DNA from: Eucalyptus grandis
Taxonomy: Eukaryota > Streptophyta > Magnoliopsida > Myrtales > Myrtaceae
Direction: 5' to 3'
DNA: 64,000 nucleotides
Assembly (NCBI RefSeq): GCF_016545825.1
Contig: NC_052618.1
Span: 20,535,561 to 20,599,560 of the forward strand
Below, one piece after another: positions 1-11,009 of this stretch. Every line of letters starts with the position of its first letter. The stretch's first letter is position 1. Position numbers and translations under genes: made by a program. The notes under the pieces were generated by a model. That model saw only the letters and a list, made by a program, of their open reading frames with translations. It searched no databases and had not been told where the DNA came from.

Positions 1-66
1 TAAACACGTTAGTAATCTTTGATTTATTTTGTCATCTTCAAAATATCATAAGTGATTTCCTTAACA
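1..66 (-). mobile_element. LTR terminus of an off-window CopA copy
   Basis: These 66 bases match the end of the CopA LTR at 13,596-13,661 with about four mismatches. They end in the same terminal CA and are followed by the same TAAAC (67-71) that is the target-site duplication of CopA at 7,750-7,754 and 13,662-13,666. The flank beyond is also the same as that beyond 13,666. A second CopA therefore lies just left of the window in the homologous position. Confidence 0.85.
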
Positions 67-764
67 TAAACATGTACTAAAAGTCTAATGATCATATTGA
101 ATAATTTAAAGGTTCAAAAACTACATTGCCCATTAGGATAAAATTTAGGGATTGCATCAAATAAATTAAAATTAAAGAGCTACATTGCAAATTGACCAAA
201 GTTCATGGACCTTTTGTTTCATTTTCCATTAAGAAATTAAGAGACCTTCCATTCAAATTATATATGAGAACTAATTTAACAATTAATTGAATCAAATGTT
301 GAATCTCAAATGTAAATTCATGCTATAAAGACTAGAAATATTTTAAATGCAAGACCTTGCCAATCCTGAAGCTTGACCAAGCCCCGCGGCCATGGCCGGC
401 TCGACGAAGCTCAACTTCCGCGTCCTTGGTGTAAATATTGGACTTTAAAAAGAGAAATTGGTGCATCTTTTGGACACCTATACCACTTGCATGCTTTGAC
501 TAGTCAATACCTGGACATATGATCGTGAGTTAGCTTACTTTAAACAAGTTATAGGGAGTGCTCTAACAGATTCTCACGGCAAAGAAAGGGAAAAGAGACC
601 GAGCACGGCGAGAAGAAAGGGGAAAAGAAGGGCTGTTCTACGTAGATGCGACGGGGACCTCGCTGACTCAGGTTAGCTTCATTTTGTGGCGCCTGATAGG
701 TAATTAAACTCGTTATTTGTCTAATTAGAGTAATTTTCAAAATTAAGTGATATATTCAAAATTA

Positions 765-1756
765 GGGAAAAGTACCAAAATAATCATAAATCTTTTGCAT
801 TGGTACCAATTCAATCCTAAATATTTTAATTGGACCAATTTAGTCCTAGACCTTTTTATATTTGTACCAATTCAGTTCATCCGGCTAATTTAAGCCTAAA
901 ATTTCTGACGTGGCCACCAACGGTCTTATGTGGCCCACGTGAAATTTTTTTATAATTTTTTTCAGATTTTTAATTTTTTAATTTTTAATTTTTTTTAAAT
1001 TTTTAAATTTTTTTCTCTTTTTTATTTTTATTTTTATTTTTATTTTTCTTTTCTCCTTATCCCTTGGCCGGCAAGGTCGTCGGCCGGCCGACCATCGCAG
1101 ACCACAAGTTGGGCAAGGCGAGGGGCCCTGCGCCCTCGTCGGCCACCGGCGAGGCCGCCGCGCCTCGCCCGTGACCGACGAGGGCGCCCTCACCCGTTGG
1201 TCGGCAAGGGCGTGGTGGCCTCGCTCATGGCGGTAGAGGGTGCGGCGGCCCTCGCCTGGATGGGCAAGGGCTGCCGCGCCTTGCTCGTGGCCAAAGAGGG
1301 CGTAGAGGCCCTCGCCGGTTGGCCGGTGAGGGTTTCGACCCTCACTTGGATCTAGGCGAGGGCCGACGCCCTTGCTTGTGGCTGGCGAGGGCGCGACGGC
1401 CCTCGCCAGTGGCCAGCGAGGGCGTGGGGCCCCTCGCCTGACCAGCCAATGGCCAGCAATGGTCGGCCGATCGGCGACCTCGCTGGCCAAACGATAAGAA
1501 GAAAAGAGAAAAAAAGGAAAAAAAAAATAAAAAATATAAAAAATATGAAAAAAAATATAAAAAATTATAAAATTTGTCCATGTGGCGCCGCATAAGACCG
1601 CCAGCGGCCACGTCAGCAATTTCCGGCTTAAATTAGCCAGATGGACTGAATTTGTATAAATGTAAAAATGTTTGGGATTAAATTGGTTCAATTAAAAAGT
1701 TTAGGACTGAATTGGTATCAATACTAAAGGTTTAAGACTATTTTGGTACTTTTCCC
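765..1756. mobile_element. Mutator-like TIR element (non-autonomous)
   Basis: The ends are long imperfect inverted repeats. The left end begins GGGAAAAGTACCAAAATA-like and the right end is its reverse complement; similarity extends inward for about 200-240 bases. A 9-10 bp target-site duplication flanks it (755-764 TTCAAAATTA, 1,757-1,766 TTCAAAGTTA), which is typical of the Mutator superfamily, and copy 2 of the segmental duplication has the single uninterrupted site. The core (about 1,060-1,500) is GC-rich and built of repeated GAGGGC/GCCCTCGCC words. It gives spurious open frames and no recognisable transposase. Confidence 0.8.
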
Positions 1757-2038
1757 TTCAAAGTTAAGGAAATTTTGAATTGCAAGGTTCGATTTAAGAG
1801 TTATTAAGCTACGGAGTTTTGTGGAATCAATAATTTACGACGTTGAGGAATCATAGGGTTTGCTGACAATTAATTCTAGCTTATGGTACGCATAATGGAT
1901 AATATGCATAATGAACATTAATGAATGTTCACTATAAACAAGTTTCTTTGTTGGCACATAGGAGTTGATGGGTCGACAAATAAGTGTAGTTTAGCTGAGT
2001 TGTTCACTCAAATAATGTATTACTCAGATATTGATATC

Positions 2039-4578
2039 TGTCACGCCCCGAACCCCGAGACGCGTGAACAACCCGCCATGGTCATGCAAATGCGACATTC
2101 CCAGGTAGTGTCGCCGACCCTGATTTTAATTCTTTAATGCGCAAGCGGAACGTATTAAGAAAACCCCTTACAAAAGCAAACGGGATAGGAACAGCAGGAA
2201 CATCAATTCAAAATCAAACAACATACTTTCATACATCATTAACAAACCAGGGCTTACATACATCAACCGGATCCAGGGCCTATGCACCAAAAATGGGTCA
2301 GAGTCTATGTGCATCAAAAAGGGTCAAGAGCACTCTCTAACGTCTGGTCCACCTCCGTCAGCATGCCATCCATCTCCGGGATACCGCCATCTACGGTCCT
2401 GTAATGTTTTTCCCCAAACCGGGATGAGACTTTGTCTCAGCAAGTTCACCCCTCCTAAACCCCTATTAGAAAGTAAATACGCCCCGAAGTAGCTTAGCCA
2501 CAACATATAGAAGACTTACCTCGGCTTAGCCCTCATCTGCAGGTTAGCACAATTTATATAATTCAACCACTTGGAATTATGATAACCAAACACTCATGGT
2601 ACAATCACATCACCAAACCAATTCAACCACTTGGATCGTCTCGCGATCAATCGACTCGCCGATTACATGTCATTCTAGCAAATCAATCATTGCTCTCAAC
2701 TACGGCCCTACTCGGCGCGACCTTTAACAGGTGGCAATTCACGGCCCCATCGGGCGCGACCTCTAATAGGTGGCATAAAACGGCCCCACTGGGCGCGACC
2801 TTTATCAGGTGGCATATCACGGCCCCGTCGGGCGCGACCTTTATCAGGTGGCATCTCACGGCCCCATCGGGCGCGACCTCTAATAGGTGGCATAAAACGG
2901 CCCCACTGGGCGCGACCTTTATCAGGTGGCATATCACGGCCCCATCGGGCGCGACCTCTAATAGGTGGCATAAAACGGCCCCACTGGGCGCGACCTCTAA
3001 TAGGTGGCATATTCACGACCTCATCTCTCCTCAATTCCCACATTCAGGATTATATAAAGAACCTCATAAATCGAAATCACATTCAATTCGCCATAACCAA
3101 TCATAAATTTCAAATTCTACAAGCACAAAGCAATGATCGGCACGACATACCGAGCAACTAGGGTCAAAACAAATTTTCGAGTTTTTTTTTTTTTTTTTTT
3201 TTTTAAATAATATTTTAATGAATTTCGGAATAAGATATAATATTATTTAATCCAACAATTTCGAGGCATTTATTTAATTCGTAAATAAACTCCTTTAAGT
3301 CACATCAAGGTTTATTTTAAAAGTAAACATACTTAATCATTAAACTAAACATCATTTACTTTAAACAAACACCATAATATAAACCACAACCAATTAAGCC
3401 AATCTATCCACCTAATCTCAATCACCCTAAGCTAAACATACTTAGGGCATCATTATCTCGCTAATCGCGGATTAGTGAGGTAAACTCACCGGAATCGCTT
3501 TCCGACGGGTTTCCGGCGAAGAGCTCGACGACGCCGACGACAAACCTACACGGATCAAGACCAAATGAGCACTAGAAGGGGACCAAAACGAGCTCGGAAG
3601 ATGCAAGACCTTGCTGGTTTTCTTTCCAGCAACTAACCGGCTCGAAGGGGCGGCGGAATGGCGGCTGAACGGACGGAGAAACGGCGGAGAATGACCGGCG
3701 AAGGAAGCTAGGGCTCGGGGTAGTGGCTTACGGCGGCGGACGGCGGCGACGGAGCTTCGGCGACGGCGAGCAGCGGACGGCTTGGAACTGCGACGGTGCG
3801 GGACTCGACTGGCGGAGACGGAGGCGAGCGGTTCGGCGCGGGAGGGCGTGCGGTCGCGCGGGCGAGCGGCGACGGCGACGCGAGCTCCGGCGAACGGTGG
3901 ACGAGGCGGCGGCGACGGTCGAGCGGCGAAGGAGCGGACGGAGCTCGGCTGATCCTCTGGTTCGCACGCACACTCCCTCTCTCTCTCCTCCAAATTCAAA
4001 GCTTGAGGGTGATGGGGACAAGAGGGAAGTGACATCCCACCTTTCCAAGTCCTCATCCCCACCTTCCACTTGTCACCACCCTAGCCCATCTTGCCTCATC
4101 CATGACCTCACTAGTGACATCATCATCCACTAACTCCAAACCTTCCACAACTTTAGTCCAATAGGTTCGATTTCATTTTCCGGGGTCCAAGTCCTTGCAC
4201 ATCTAATTACTTCAATTTCCATCAATTCTCTTCCAATTGAGTCCAAATCAAAGTCCATAATTTAATCCAAGGTTCCTAATAGGGTATGTGACATGACCGG
4301 CTTCCAACTTCTAAGTTCAATCCCAATTTTTACGGTTGAATTCAATCCGATGCGATTTCAGCTCGCCTAATCCATTGAGTAGCTTTTGGGGAAATTTTCT
4401 TGCATTAAACCCGAGGGTGATCAGTCCCCAAGTCTGACGCGGTAAAATTCCTTAATTACTTCGCTCAATAAACTAGTTCCCTCATGAGTGGCCAACTCTA
4501 AGAGACGAGCTCCATGCACGGATGAATTGCCCGACTCAATTGACTGAAAATAAAATTGAGAAAAATCGGGATGTCACA
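2039..4578 (-). mobile_element. Solo LTR, Ty3/gypsy-like
   Basis: The block begins TGTCACGCCCCG and ends GGGATGTCACA, so it has TG...CA ends. It is flanked by a perfect 5-bp duplication ATATC (2,034-2,038 and 4,579-4,583). Copy 2 has the unfilled site, which proves an insertion. No internal retrotransposon domain is present, so this is a solo LTR of 2,540 bp. Read on the minus strand its ends (TGTGACATCC ... GGCGTGACA) resemble the split LTR at 39,594-52,365, so I assign minus orientation. Superfamily is inferred from LTR length and terminal sequence only. A GC-rich stretch at 3,480-4,010 gives open frames on both strands that look non-coding. Confidence 0.85.
2702..3013. repeat. 39-bp minisatellite, 8 units, inside the solo LTR
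   Basis: Eight head-to-tail units of exactly 39 bp start at 2,702, 2,741, 2,780, 2,819, 2,858, 2,897, 2,936 and 2,975. Each has the core ACGGCCCC..GGGCGCGACC followed by a GGTGGCAT block. Two sub-variants (TTTATCAGG and CTCTAATAGG) partly alternate, suggesting expansion as a two-unit block. Because 39 is divisible by 3, several frames stay open; none looks like a gene. Confidence 0.95.
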
Positions 4579-5559
4579 ATATCATTTTACAGTTAATTGA
4601 TAAGAATATAAGTGTGTGGGCTTTGGTAACCTTTGTAAATTGGTTTTTAACTTTCGCGAGTGAGTTACGCTGACTCTTATTTGAGTTTGTAAACTCATAT
4701 TTCCAAATCGATATGAACTAGATATACTATAAGTTATGAAATAGTATATTTATTGCATAAAATCTAGATCAAACATTTACTATTGTTTTGTCGATTTGAG
4801 ATGGTTTATAAGGCTTCCTAATGGTGAGAAACGATGTGGGGGTTCAAGCCCATGACCAAAGAGGGGTCCCAAGCCCATGACCAGAGAGGGGTCCCAAATT
4901 TCTTGGGAGTAAGCTCTACATTATTAGACCAACTACTGTGCTGGTAACTTCATTGTTTGTTGTTAATGAGCCCTATTGGCTCCAACGATTTCACATCTCT
5001 CATTAAAGAAAATAGGAGAACGTTAAATAATTGCTTTCTCTAACTCACTCACTAACGTACACTTTATTTGAAGATAGTACATCTTTTTCGGCCCTTTTTA
5101 AGTGTATTTAGTGTGATTTTACGTATTGACAGTTCCTCCACATCTTGATCATTCATAATAAAGAATTTGAAAAATGAGAAGTTGTAAGGGAAGGAGAAGC
5201 GTGAGGACGATGTGGTTTGTATAGACTCGGTCATGGATTTGACAACTAGATAGGTTTAATCATTCTTATGAAAAACTTAGGTCAAAACCTTTGCTTTCGG
5301 AGCTAAGGCCGCGTTGATTTGACGGATTTGGACAAATGACCTCTTGAGAATCTAGCACGTTATCTAGCTTGGCTTTTTTTTATTTACTTTCTTAAAATCC
5401 ATGGCACCAATGTGGCTTCTACCAAGCGCAACATTACAAAAAAGTGAAAAGATCGAGAAAAAAAAAGATAAAAAATTATATAAAAAAGAAAGAGTATAAA
5501 AAATAGGATAAGAATGAGAAAAATAAGAAAGCTAAACAAATTTTAATTGCAAGACTTGC

Positions 5560-6610
5560 TAGTCACTTAGCTCGACGAAGCTCTGCCGCCATTGCCGAGC
5601 TCAACGAAGCTCACGCTTAATCGTCCTTGGAGCTCCAAAAAGCTTTGGCTGCTATTCGTGAGCTCCATATCTCCATCGCTCCATGAGCTCGGTCAATCTC
5701 AAGCGGCCATGATCAAGCTCGACGAAGCTCGAGCAACAATGGCCACGACCTCGAAGAAGCTCCGACTGCCATTTGCAAACTCCAAATCTCCTGCCCTCCA
5801 CGCGCTTGATGAATCTTGAGTAGCCATGGTCGAGCTCAACGCAACTCGAGCAGCAATGATGGCCTGGAAGCTCCAGATACCATGGCCGCACGCTTCACGA
5901 GCTCAACGAAATTCCCTGATCACCTTCCCGAGTTAACTCCATGCATTACTTTTTTAAGACATGGGGCATCGATCTGGTTTCCATCAAACATCCATCTGTT
6001 ACTTTTTTAAGATGTGACATCGATCTGGCTTCCACCAAGCGTCACATTAGAAAACAGTGAATAATTTTTTTTTTTTTTAACAGTGAATAATTTAAGAAGC
6101 TAAAAAATAGTTACTTTTTTAACGACACGTGGCATTGTTTTGGCTTCCACCAAAGGTCACGTTAAAAAAAAAAAAAGAGTGAATAATTTAAAAAGCTAAA
6201 GAATAAGAAGACAAAAACAATTAAAAAAGGAAGACGAGGATTAAAAAAAAAGGATAAGAATTAGAAAACTAAAAAAGCTAAAAGAATCTTAAGACAAGAC
6301 CTTGCCAGTCGCCTAGGTTTGACGAAGCTCAGCCACCATGGCCGAGCTCGACGAAGCTCAATTTTAACGTCCTCAGAGCTCGAAAAAGCTTGATGAAACT
6401 CAAGTGGTCATGGCCGAGCTCCACAAAGCTCGAGCGGCAAAGGTCACAAACTCGAAGATGCTCCAACTGCCATCTGCGTGCTCCAGATCTCCTGCCTTCC
6501 ACCAGCTTGATGAAGCTCGAGCAGCCATGGTCGAGCTCGATGCAACTCGAGTGGCAATGACCGCGTGGAAGCTCCTGCTACCATGGCCGCAAGCTTCACG
6601 AGCTCAATGA
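5560..6610. repeat. Degenerate GACGAAGCTC-rich repeat block, copy 1
   Basis: Two related sub-blocks (about 5,560-5,960 and 6,296-6,610) share the order GCAAGACcTTGCC, GACGAAGCTC, GCCATGGCCGAGCTC and GAGCAGCCATGG. A short piece of the same family sits at 350-420 and 13,950-14,030. Short open frames rich in LDEAR/AMVEL-like words exist, but they are interrupted and change frame. Between the sub-blocks (5,960-6,180) a motif TTTTTTAAGAC..GGCATCGATCTGGCTTCCACC recurs about three times. It may descend from a coding or transposon sequence that I do not recognise. Confidence 0.6.
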
Positions 6611-6629
6611 AATTCCCCTCTCTTCAAAA

Positions 6630-7032
6630 ATCAAACTCCGTGCCTTACCCACTCCCATTCAAAGTTGGTTTTAGTGACGATGCAAGCGACCCATGATCCA
6701 CCGCATTCCTTTAGCAAATTCGCCGAAACCCAGCGCAAAACCGGCGAAGATTCGAGAGACAAGGTCAAGACTAACGTCTCTCGCTTTCAGAACTAGAAGC
6801 TGGGCATAAGGAAGAGCAAGAACAGGAAGATGACGGTGATGATGATGACGGCAACGGCGGCAGCAACAAGAGTTTGATTTCACGTCACCTGCATGAACCC
6901 GGACAGCTCGCCATTCTGGACGGGCGCTGTCTTCTAGAACGGCAACGCCCGACCCATCTAGCTGCTCTTTGACCGGAACCTCCATTTGACCGCCGACAAC
7001 GGGGCCTGTCGTTGTCGCCGCTGTCACCTCCT
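6630..7032 (+). pseudogene. Decayed gene fragment, copy 1 (DUF1645-like?)
   Basis: Homologous to 16,590-17,050 but more eroded. It lacks about 46 bp (around 6,785) relative to copy 2, apparently lost between short GCT repeats, and it has further frame changes. No continuous frame remains. A host gene fragment is suggested only through comparison with copy 2. Confidence 0.35.
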
Positions 7033-7754
7033 AACATACACTTTATACGGAAGTATTACCTCTTTTTGGACCCTTTTTATGTATTGTGATTTGACGCATG
7101 GACAAATTCTTAACATCTTGTTATTGGCAACAAAGTATTTGAAAAAGTAGAAATTGGAAGGGAATGAGAACCATGAAGGCGATGTCATTAGTATAGACTC
7201 GGTCATCGATTTGAAAATTCGATAGGTTTGATTATTCTTACGACCAACTTATGTCAAACTTTTGCATTTGGAGCGAAGCTGAAGCTAATCTGACGGATTT
7301 GGACAAATGACCTCTTGAGAGTCTAGCACGTGAAGAACCAACCGGATTTGTTTTTTGTCTAATGAAGAGGCTTAGATATGGTGTTCTAGGCTCAACCTTG
7401 GTCCTGATCTAGCTGGTAAGTATGTTTGCAAATTGTGAAATCGTCTGAAGTTCAGTTCACTAGTCATAACAATTCCTACTGTAAGATAATAATATAAATG
7501 ATTCTCTATGTTGGCCCAATGTGTAATGTAGTTTATAAACTTTTAATATGTTTAATGCTGTTAATAAACTTTAGCCAAATGTGCGATATAGTTCTTGAAC
7601 TTTTAATTTTGTTCAATATGGTTCCTAAGCTTTTTGTGCATGTTTAATTTAATTCTTGTATTACATGAAAATGTTTAATATTGTCATTCTATTAATTCAA
7701 GTTCAAAAACAATATTGAACAATTTTTTTATATAATCCAATGATTAAATTAAAC
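7033..7754. other. Segment between duplication junction and CopA
   Basis: No gene seen. The first about 300 bases (7,033-7,345) resemble 5,052-5,360 at roughly 80 percent by eye, including the GACTCGGTCAT and GACGGATTTGGACAAATGACC words. An internal repeat therefore abuts the duplication junction. The remainder is AT-rich and ends in the left TAAAC target-site copy (7,750-7,754) of CopA. Confidence 0.6.
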
Positions 7755-8796
7755 TGAAAGTGCTAGTATGAACATCTAGAGAGAGGTGAATAGGTGTGAA
7801 GACAATTTTTTGCAAAGAACAATAGAAATATTTTTCTTTTAAAACTGAGTTTGATAAACAACAGACTTTAAGCGAGTTCAGACATTAGCAGTTAAATAGA
7901 ACTACAAACAAAATAAAGGAGTTCAGAAAAGAGAATAAGAACACAAGATTTATAGTGGTTGGGCTTAGATCAAGTCTACGTCCACTCTCCCACGTTAATA
8001 GCCTTCTAGCTGGATTCCACTATGGAATTAACAAAAGATTACAACTTTGAGTGCAAAAACTTAGAGGTAGATCACACTATCTCACTAAATCACTATTTTG
8101 GTATTTTTCTAACGATCACAAACGTTTAAGCTCACAAAAGATAAGTGTATGATCGAAGTTTGCTTAGACTTTGGAATTATAAATTCTACGCCCTGTCTCT
8201 TATTTGCTTATCGATCATTGATCTCCTTAAATACTCCTCCACTCCAAACTAGCCATTGGACAGTATCTAAAGAATCATCTTCCAATCTACTCGTTGGACA
8301 GATCTGTATCTAGAAGATTGGTAGCCGTTCATTGATAGAAGTAGAATCCCAAATTGATTCCGATCGCCCATACAAACAGAATCTTGGTTTCCATAAGTAG
8401 AGCTTCTCCGTATAGAAAGTTATTGTCTTCAATATCTAATTAACAGTCAATTAGATTGAGTCAATCAAATCAATATTGATGTAGAATCCAAACTAGATCA
8501 CTAGCCATTATACATTTAGGGCTTGTGTTACGTTCGGTCTCGTTTTGGATGTAAATCTGAGAGCAATGGACTTTATAATCTGAGTCTGAGTGCAATAGAC
8601 TTTACAATCTGGAGGTAAGTCTGAATAGATTTAGTTTTAGCATAAAGTTTACCTTCTGGTTCTTTCAAGTATAGACGTTGATAATATCATTTACATGTTT
8701 TACGATCTGCGTAGTCTGTTACTCAACAATTAAACACGTTAGTAGCCTTTAATTTATTTTGTCATCTTCAAAATAGCATAAGAGATTTCCCTAACA
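7755..8796 (-). repeat. CopA 3' LTR
   Basis: Starts TGAAAGTGCTAG and ends CCCTAACA on the plus strand. Pairs with 12,585-13,661. It holds two units of a roughly 30-bp repeat with the core TCTGAGTGCAATAGACTTTA (about 8,560-8,615), where the partner LTR has three; this explains most of the length difference. Confidence 0.9.
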
Positions 8797-8813
8797 ATCT
8801 CCCCATTTTTTTT
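8797..8813 (-). other. CopA polypurine tract
   Basis: The minus strand reads a run of A followed by TGGGGAGAT directly next to the 3' LTR. This is the usual plus-strand primer site of LTR retrotransposons. Confidence 0.8.
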
Positions 8814-11009
8814 TATGATGACAAAACAATCTCTGAATATGTAGATGTATAATCACACTTTCTAAAATATTGATAAATCAATCATCAAATTTTAGATTTT
8901 CAAAAAAAGTGATTTGAATCAAATGACAGCAAATAGATTGAGCATAACAATATATAGAAAAATAATCGCAGCTCATTATTATGTAATAAATAATATCAAC
9001 CAATCAACACATATGTATATTTATATTCTCTCCCCCTTTTTGTCATAATCAAAAAGCGATAATAATGGAAATGATATCACGTAGAGAATATAAAACGATA
9101 ACAAAATATTTTGCATGAAACATAATTTCCAAAAATCAGCTTTTATAAAGTAAATCGAATATTAAAGATATGTAATATAGCTCACTTCGATCATATATAT
9201 CAGCAAATAAAAATCACGGATGCATTATAAAATTTGCTAACTCTTTTTGTCATAATAAAACGATGATATAAATAAGAGATTTGTTAACAACAAAGGTAAT
9301 AAAAGATGCACTAACCGGATTTTGTAGAACTTGGTAAGTTCTAACACATTTACATTGTTCTTCCTTCCATAATAATCAAAATCATGGTCGATTCAAAAAG
9401 ATTTTTCCATAATTGATCAATGCTCCCCCTCAATTTGTTGCCTTTTTGAGATGATCACGATTCTTTCCTTTCTCATGGATTCGCTTTCTCCCCCTGTCAT
9501 CATGACAATATTTGCGAATAGCACTACTTGTGGCTTGTGCACGTAGAACATAATATTTTTCCATTATTTCCTTCGTAACAACAATATTCACAACGATCAT
9601 TTGTATTTTGAAATTTGAGGCAAAAATTTATTTTCTTCAATCAAGCTCGTCTCGAATTTAACCTGCATAAACTTAATGATTTTTTTGCACAAATAAGCTG
9701 TAATAATATCCACATTATATATAATGCCATTTCTTCAAATAAATTGAATAGCATATTTAAAATTATAAATTATTAAAATTCTGAACTACTCTACCTTCCG
9801 TACGACACATAAGGGATTTCCTCAATAATTTGCAAAAACTTTGCACAAGGAGGGGAATTTTTTAGCCTCCAAAAAATAGTACATAATCTCCACAATTTTC
9901 TGATCGAGCTTTTCAAAATTCATAAGGAAGATTCTATTGCCACCTGCAAAATCTTGTATAATAGATAATAATCCTTGTAAAAATGTCACATAATACCTTC
10001 CTCCGATTTGCGGATCAAACTTGCTAGATGTAAGATATCATCTAAGAATATAGCAAGAATATCCATGAATATGCAATAATATATTTCAAGATCAAAGGGA
10101 TTTTCTTAAGCATCAATTTCAAAAATATATTATTGATGCATTTCACAAAAAGAAAGCAGATATTTTTATCACGTGCCAAATCTAGCAATTTTAAAAAAAT
10201 GCAATGCCTTATGTTTATAATAAAAGATATTTGCAATATAATTCACAAATAATTCATAGGCAATCATCTATAATCTTCATAAAATCAAGTAAAAATTTGC
10301 AAGGCAAGTTGATAAAAAAAACATTCTCTTACCCAAGGTATATGTTTCAAATATACCATTGATTTAAAAAAAAAATCATTACCAATCTTCGCCTGAGATT
10401 CTTTTCTTATTGCACCAAAATCTGCGTAGATTCACAATCATTATTGCCTTATTGAATTTGCTGCAATCAATTCATTTCCTTTTGTATCCATCAATTTGGA
10501 TCCTTCCCTGACGTTAGAGAAAAATATAAAATCTCCATAAACAAAAAATATTCTTTCTTATTTCATCATAACAAAGTATTCAAGGAAAGAATATCTTTGC
10601 ACAATAAATTAATATCACATAAAGCAGATTTTCCCTTTGCAAAATATGACAAAATTAGAGAGCATAAAATTAGACAAAATAATTTGCATTATCTCTAAGA
10701 AAGATATCAAATCAATCACACATATTAGATCAAATCGCAACTCACGAATCACAAAAACAAATCACACGATCCTTTTTTCAACAAAATATGATAATTATGA
10801 AATCTCAATCAACCAAGGATATATCGAATATCAAGCATAATAAGAATTATGTGTCAAAAAAAAAACATTCCTTACCAATTTCTTCTTTTCCTTTGTTTCC
10901 TGCAAGAACAGCTCATCTTTTCTTTGGTACCCATATTTTCTTGGATCCATGAGAGTTAGTAGAGTATGTTGTTTTTACCCAATCTTTCTTAATAGGTTTC
11001 CAGAATTTA
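8814..11009. other. CopA interior, no coding content
   Basis: Very AT-rich stretch between the gag remnant and the 3' LTR, where the copia pol gene would normally lie. No aspartic protease DSG, integrase DDE, RT YVDD or RNase H motifs were found in any frame. The 9,000-9,540 part contains several CCCCCTTTTTGTCAT-type words on the plus strand, the complement of the purine-rich motif often seen upstream of copia 3' LTRs. Confidence 0.6.

Larger units (their letters stand above)
1..7032. repeat. Tandem segmental duplication, copy 1
   Basis: Collinear with 13,596-17,036. By eye the match is near-identical in places (5,161-5,370 against 15,178-15,390 shows about one mismatch in over 200 bases) and looser elsewhere. 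Copy 1 is longer because of two insertions that copy 2 lacks: the MULE-like element at 765-1,756 and the solo LTR at 2,039-4,578. Similarity stops at CCTCCTAA in both copies (about 7,027-7,034 and 17,030-17,037), which looks like the duplication junction. 67-764 and 4,584-5,550 contain no coding region that I can support. Confidence 0.85.

Noticed and set aside
978..1691. Long open frame on the minus strand (237 codons) across a GC-rich core
   Set aside because: Lies inside a TIR element, with compositional Arg/Pro/Ala repeats and a Phe/Ile or Lys run from the AT-rich arms. The opposite strand is open too, and no domain is seen.
2579..3106. 175-codon frame of 13-residue protein repeats
   Set aside because: It is the 39-bp minisatellite translated; the period is divisible by 3, so both strands stay open. 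It sits in a solo LTR.
3472..4133. Overlapping open frames on both strands, Arg/Ser/Pro-rich
   Set aside because: GC-rich part of the solo LTR with frames open in several phases, no domain, no codon bias that favours one.
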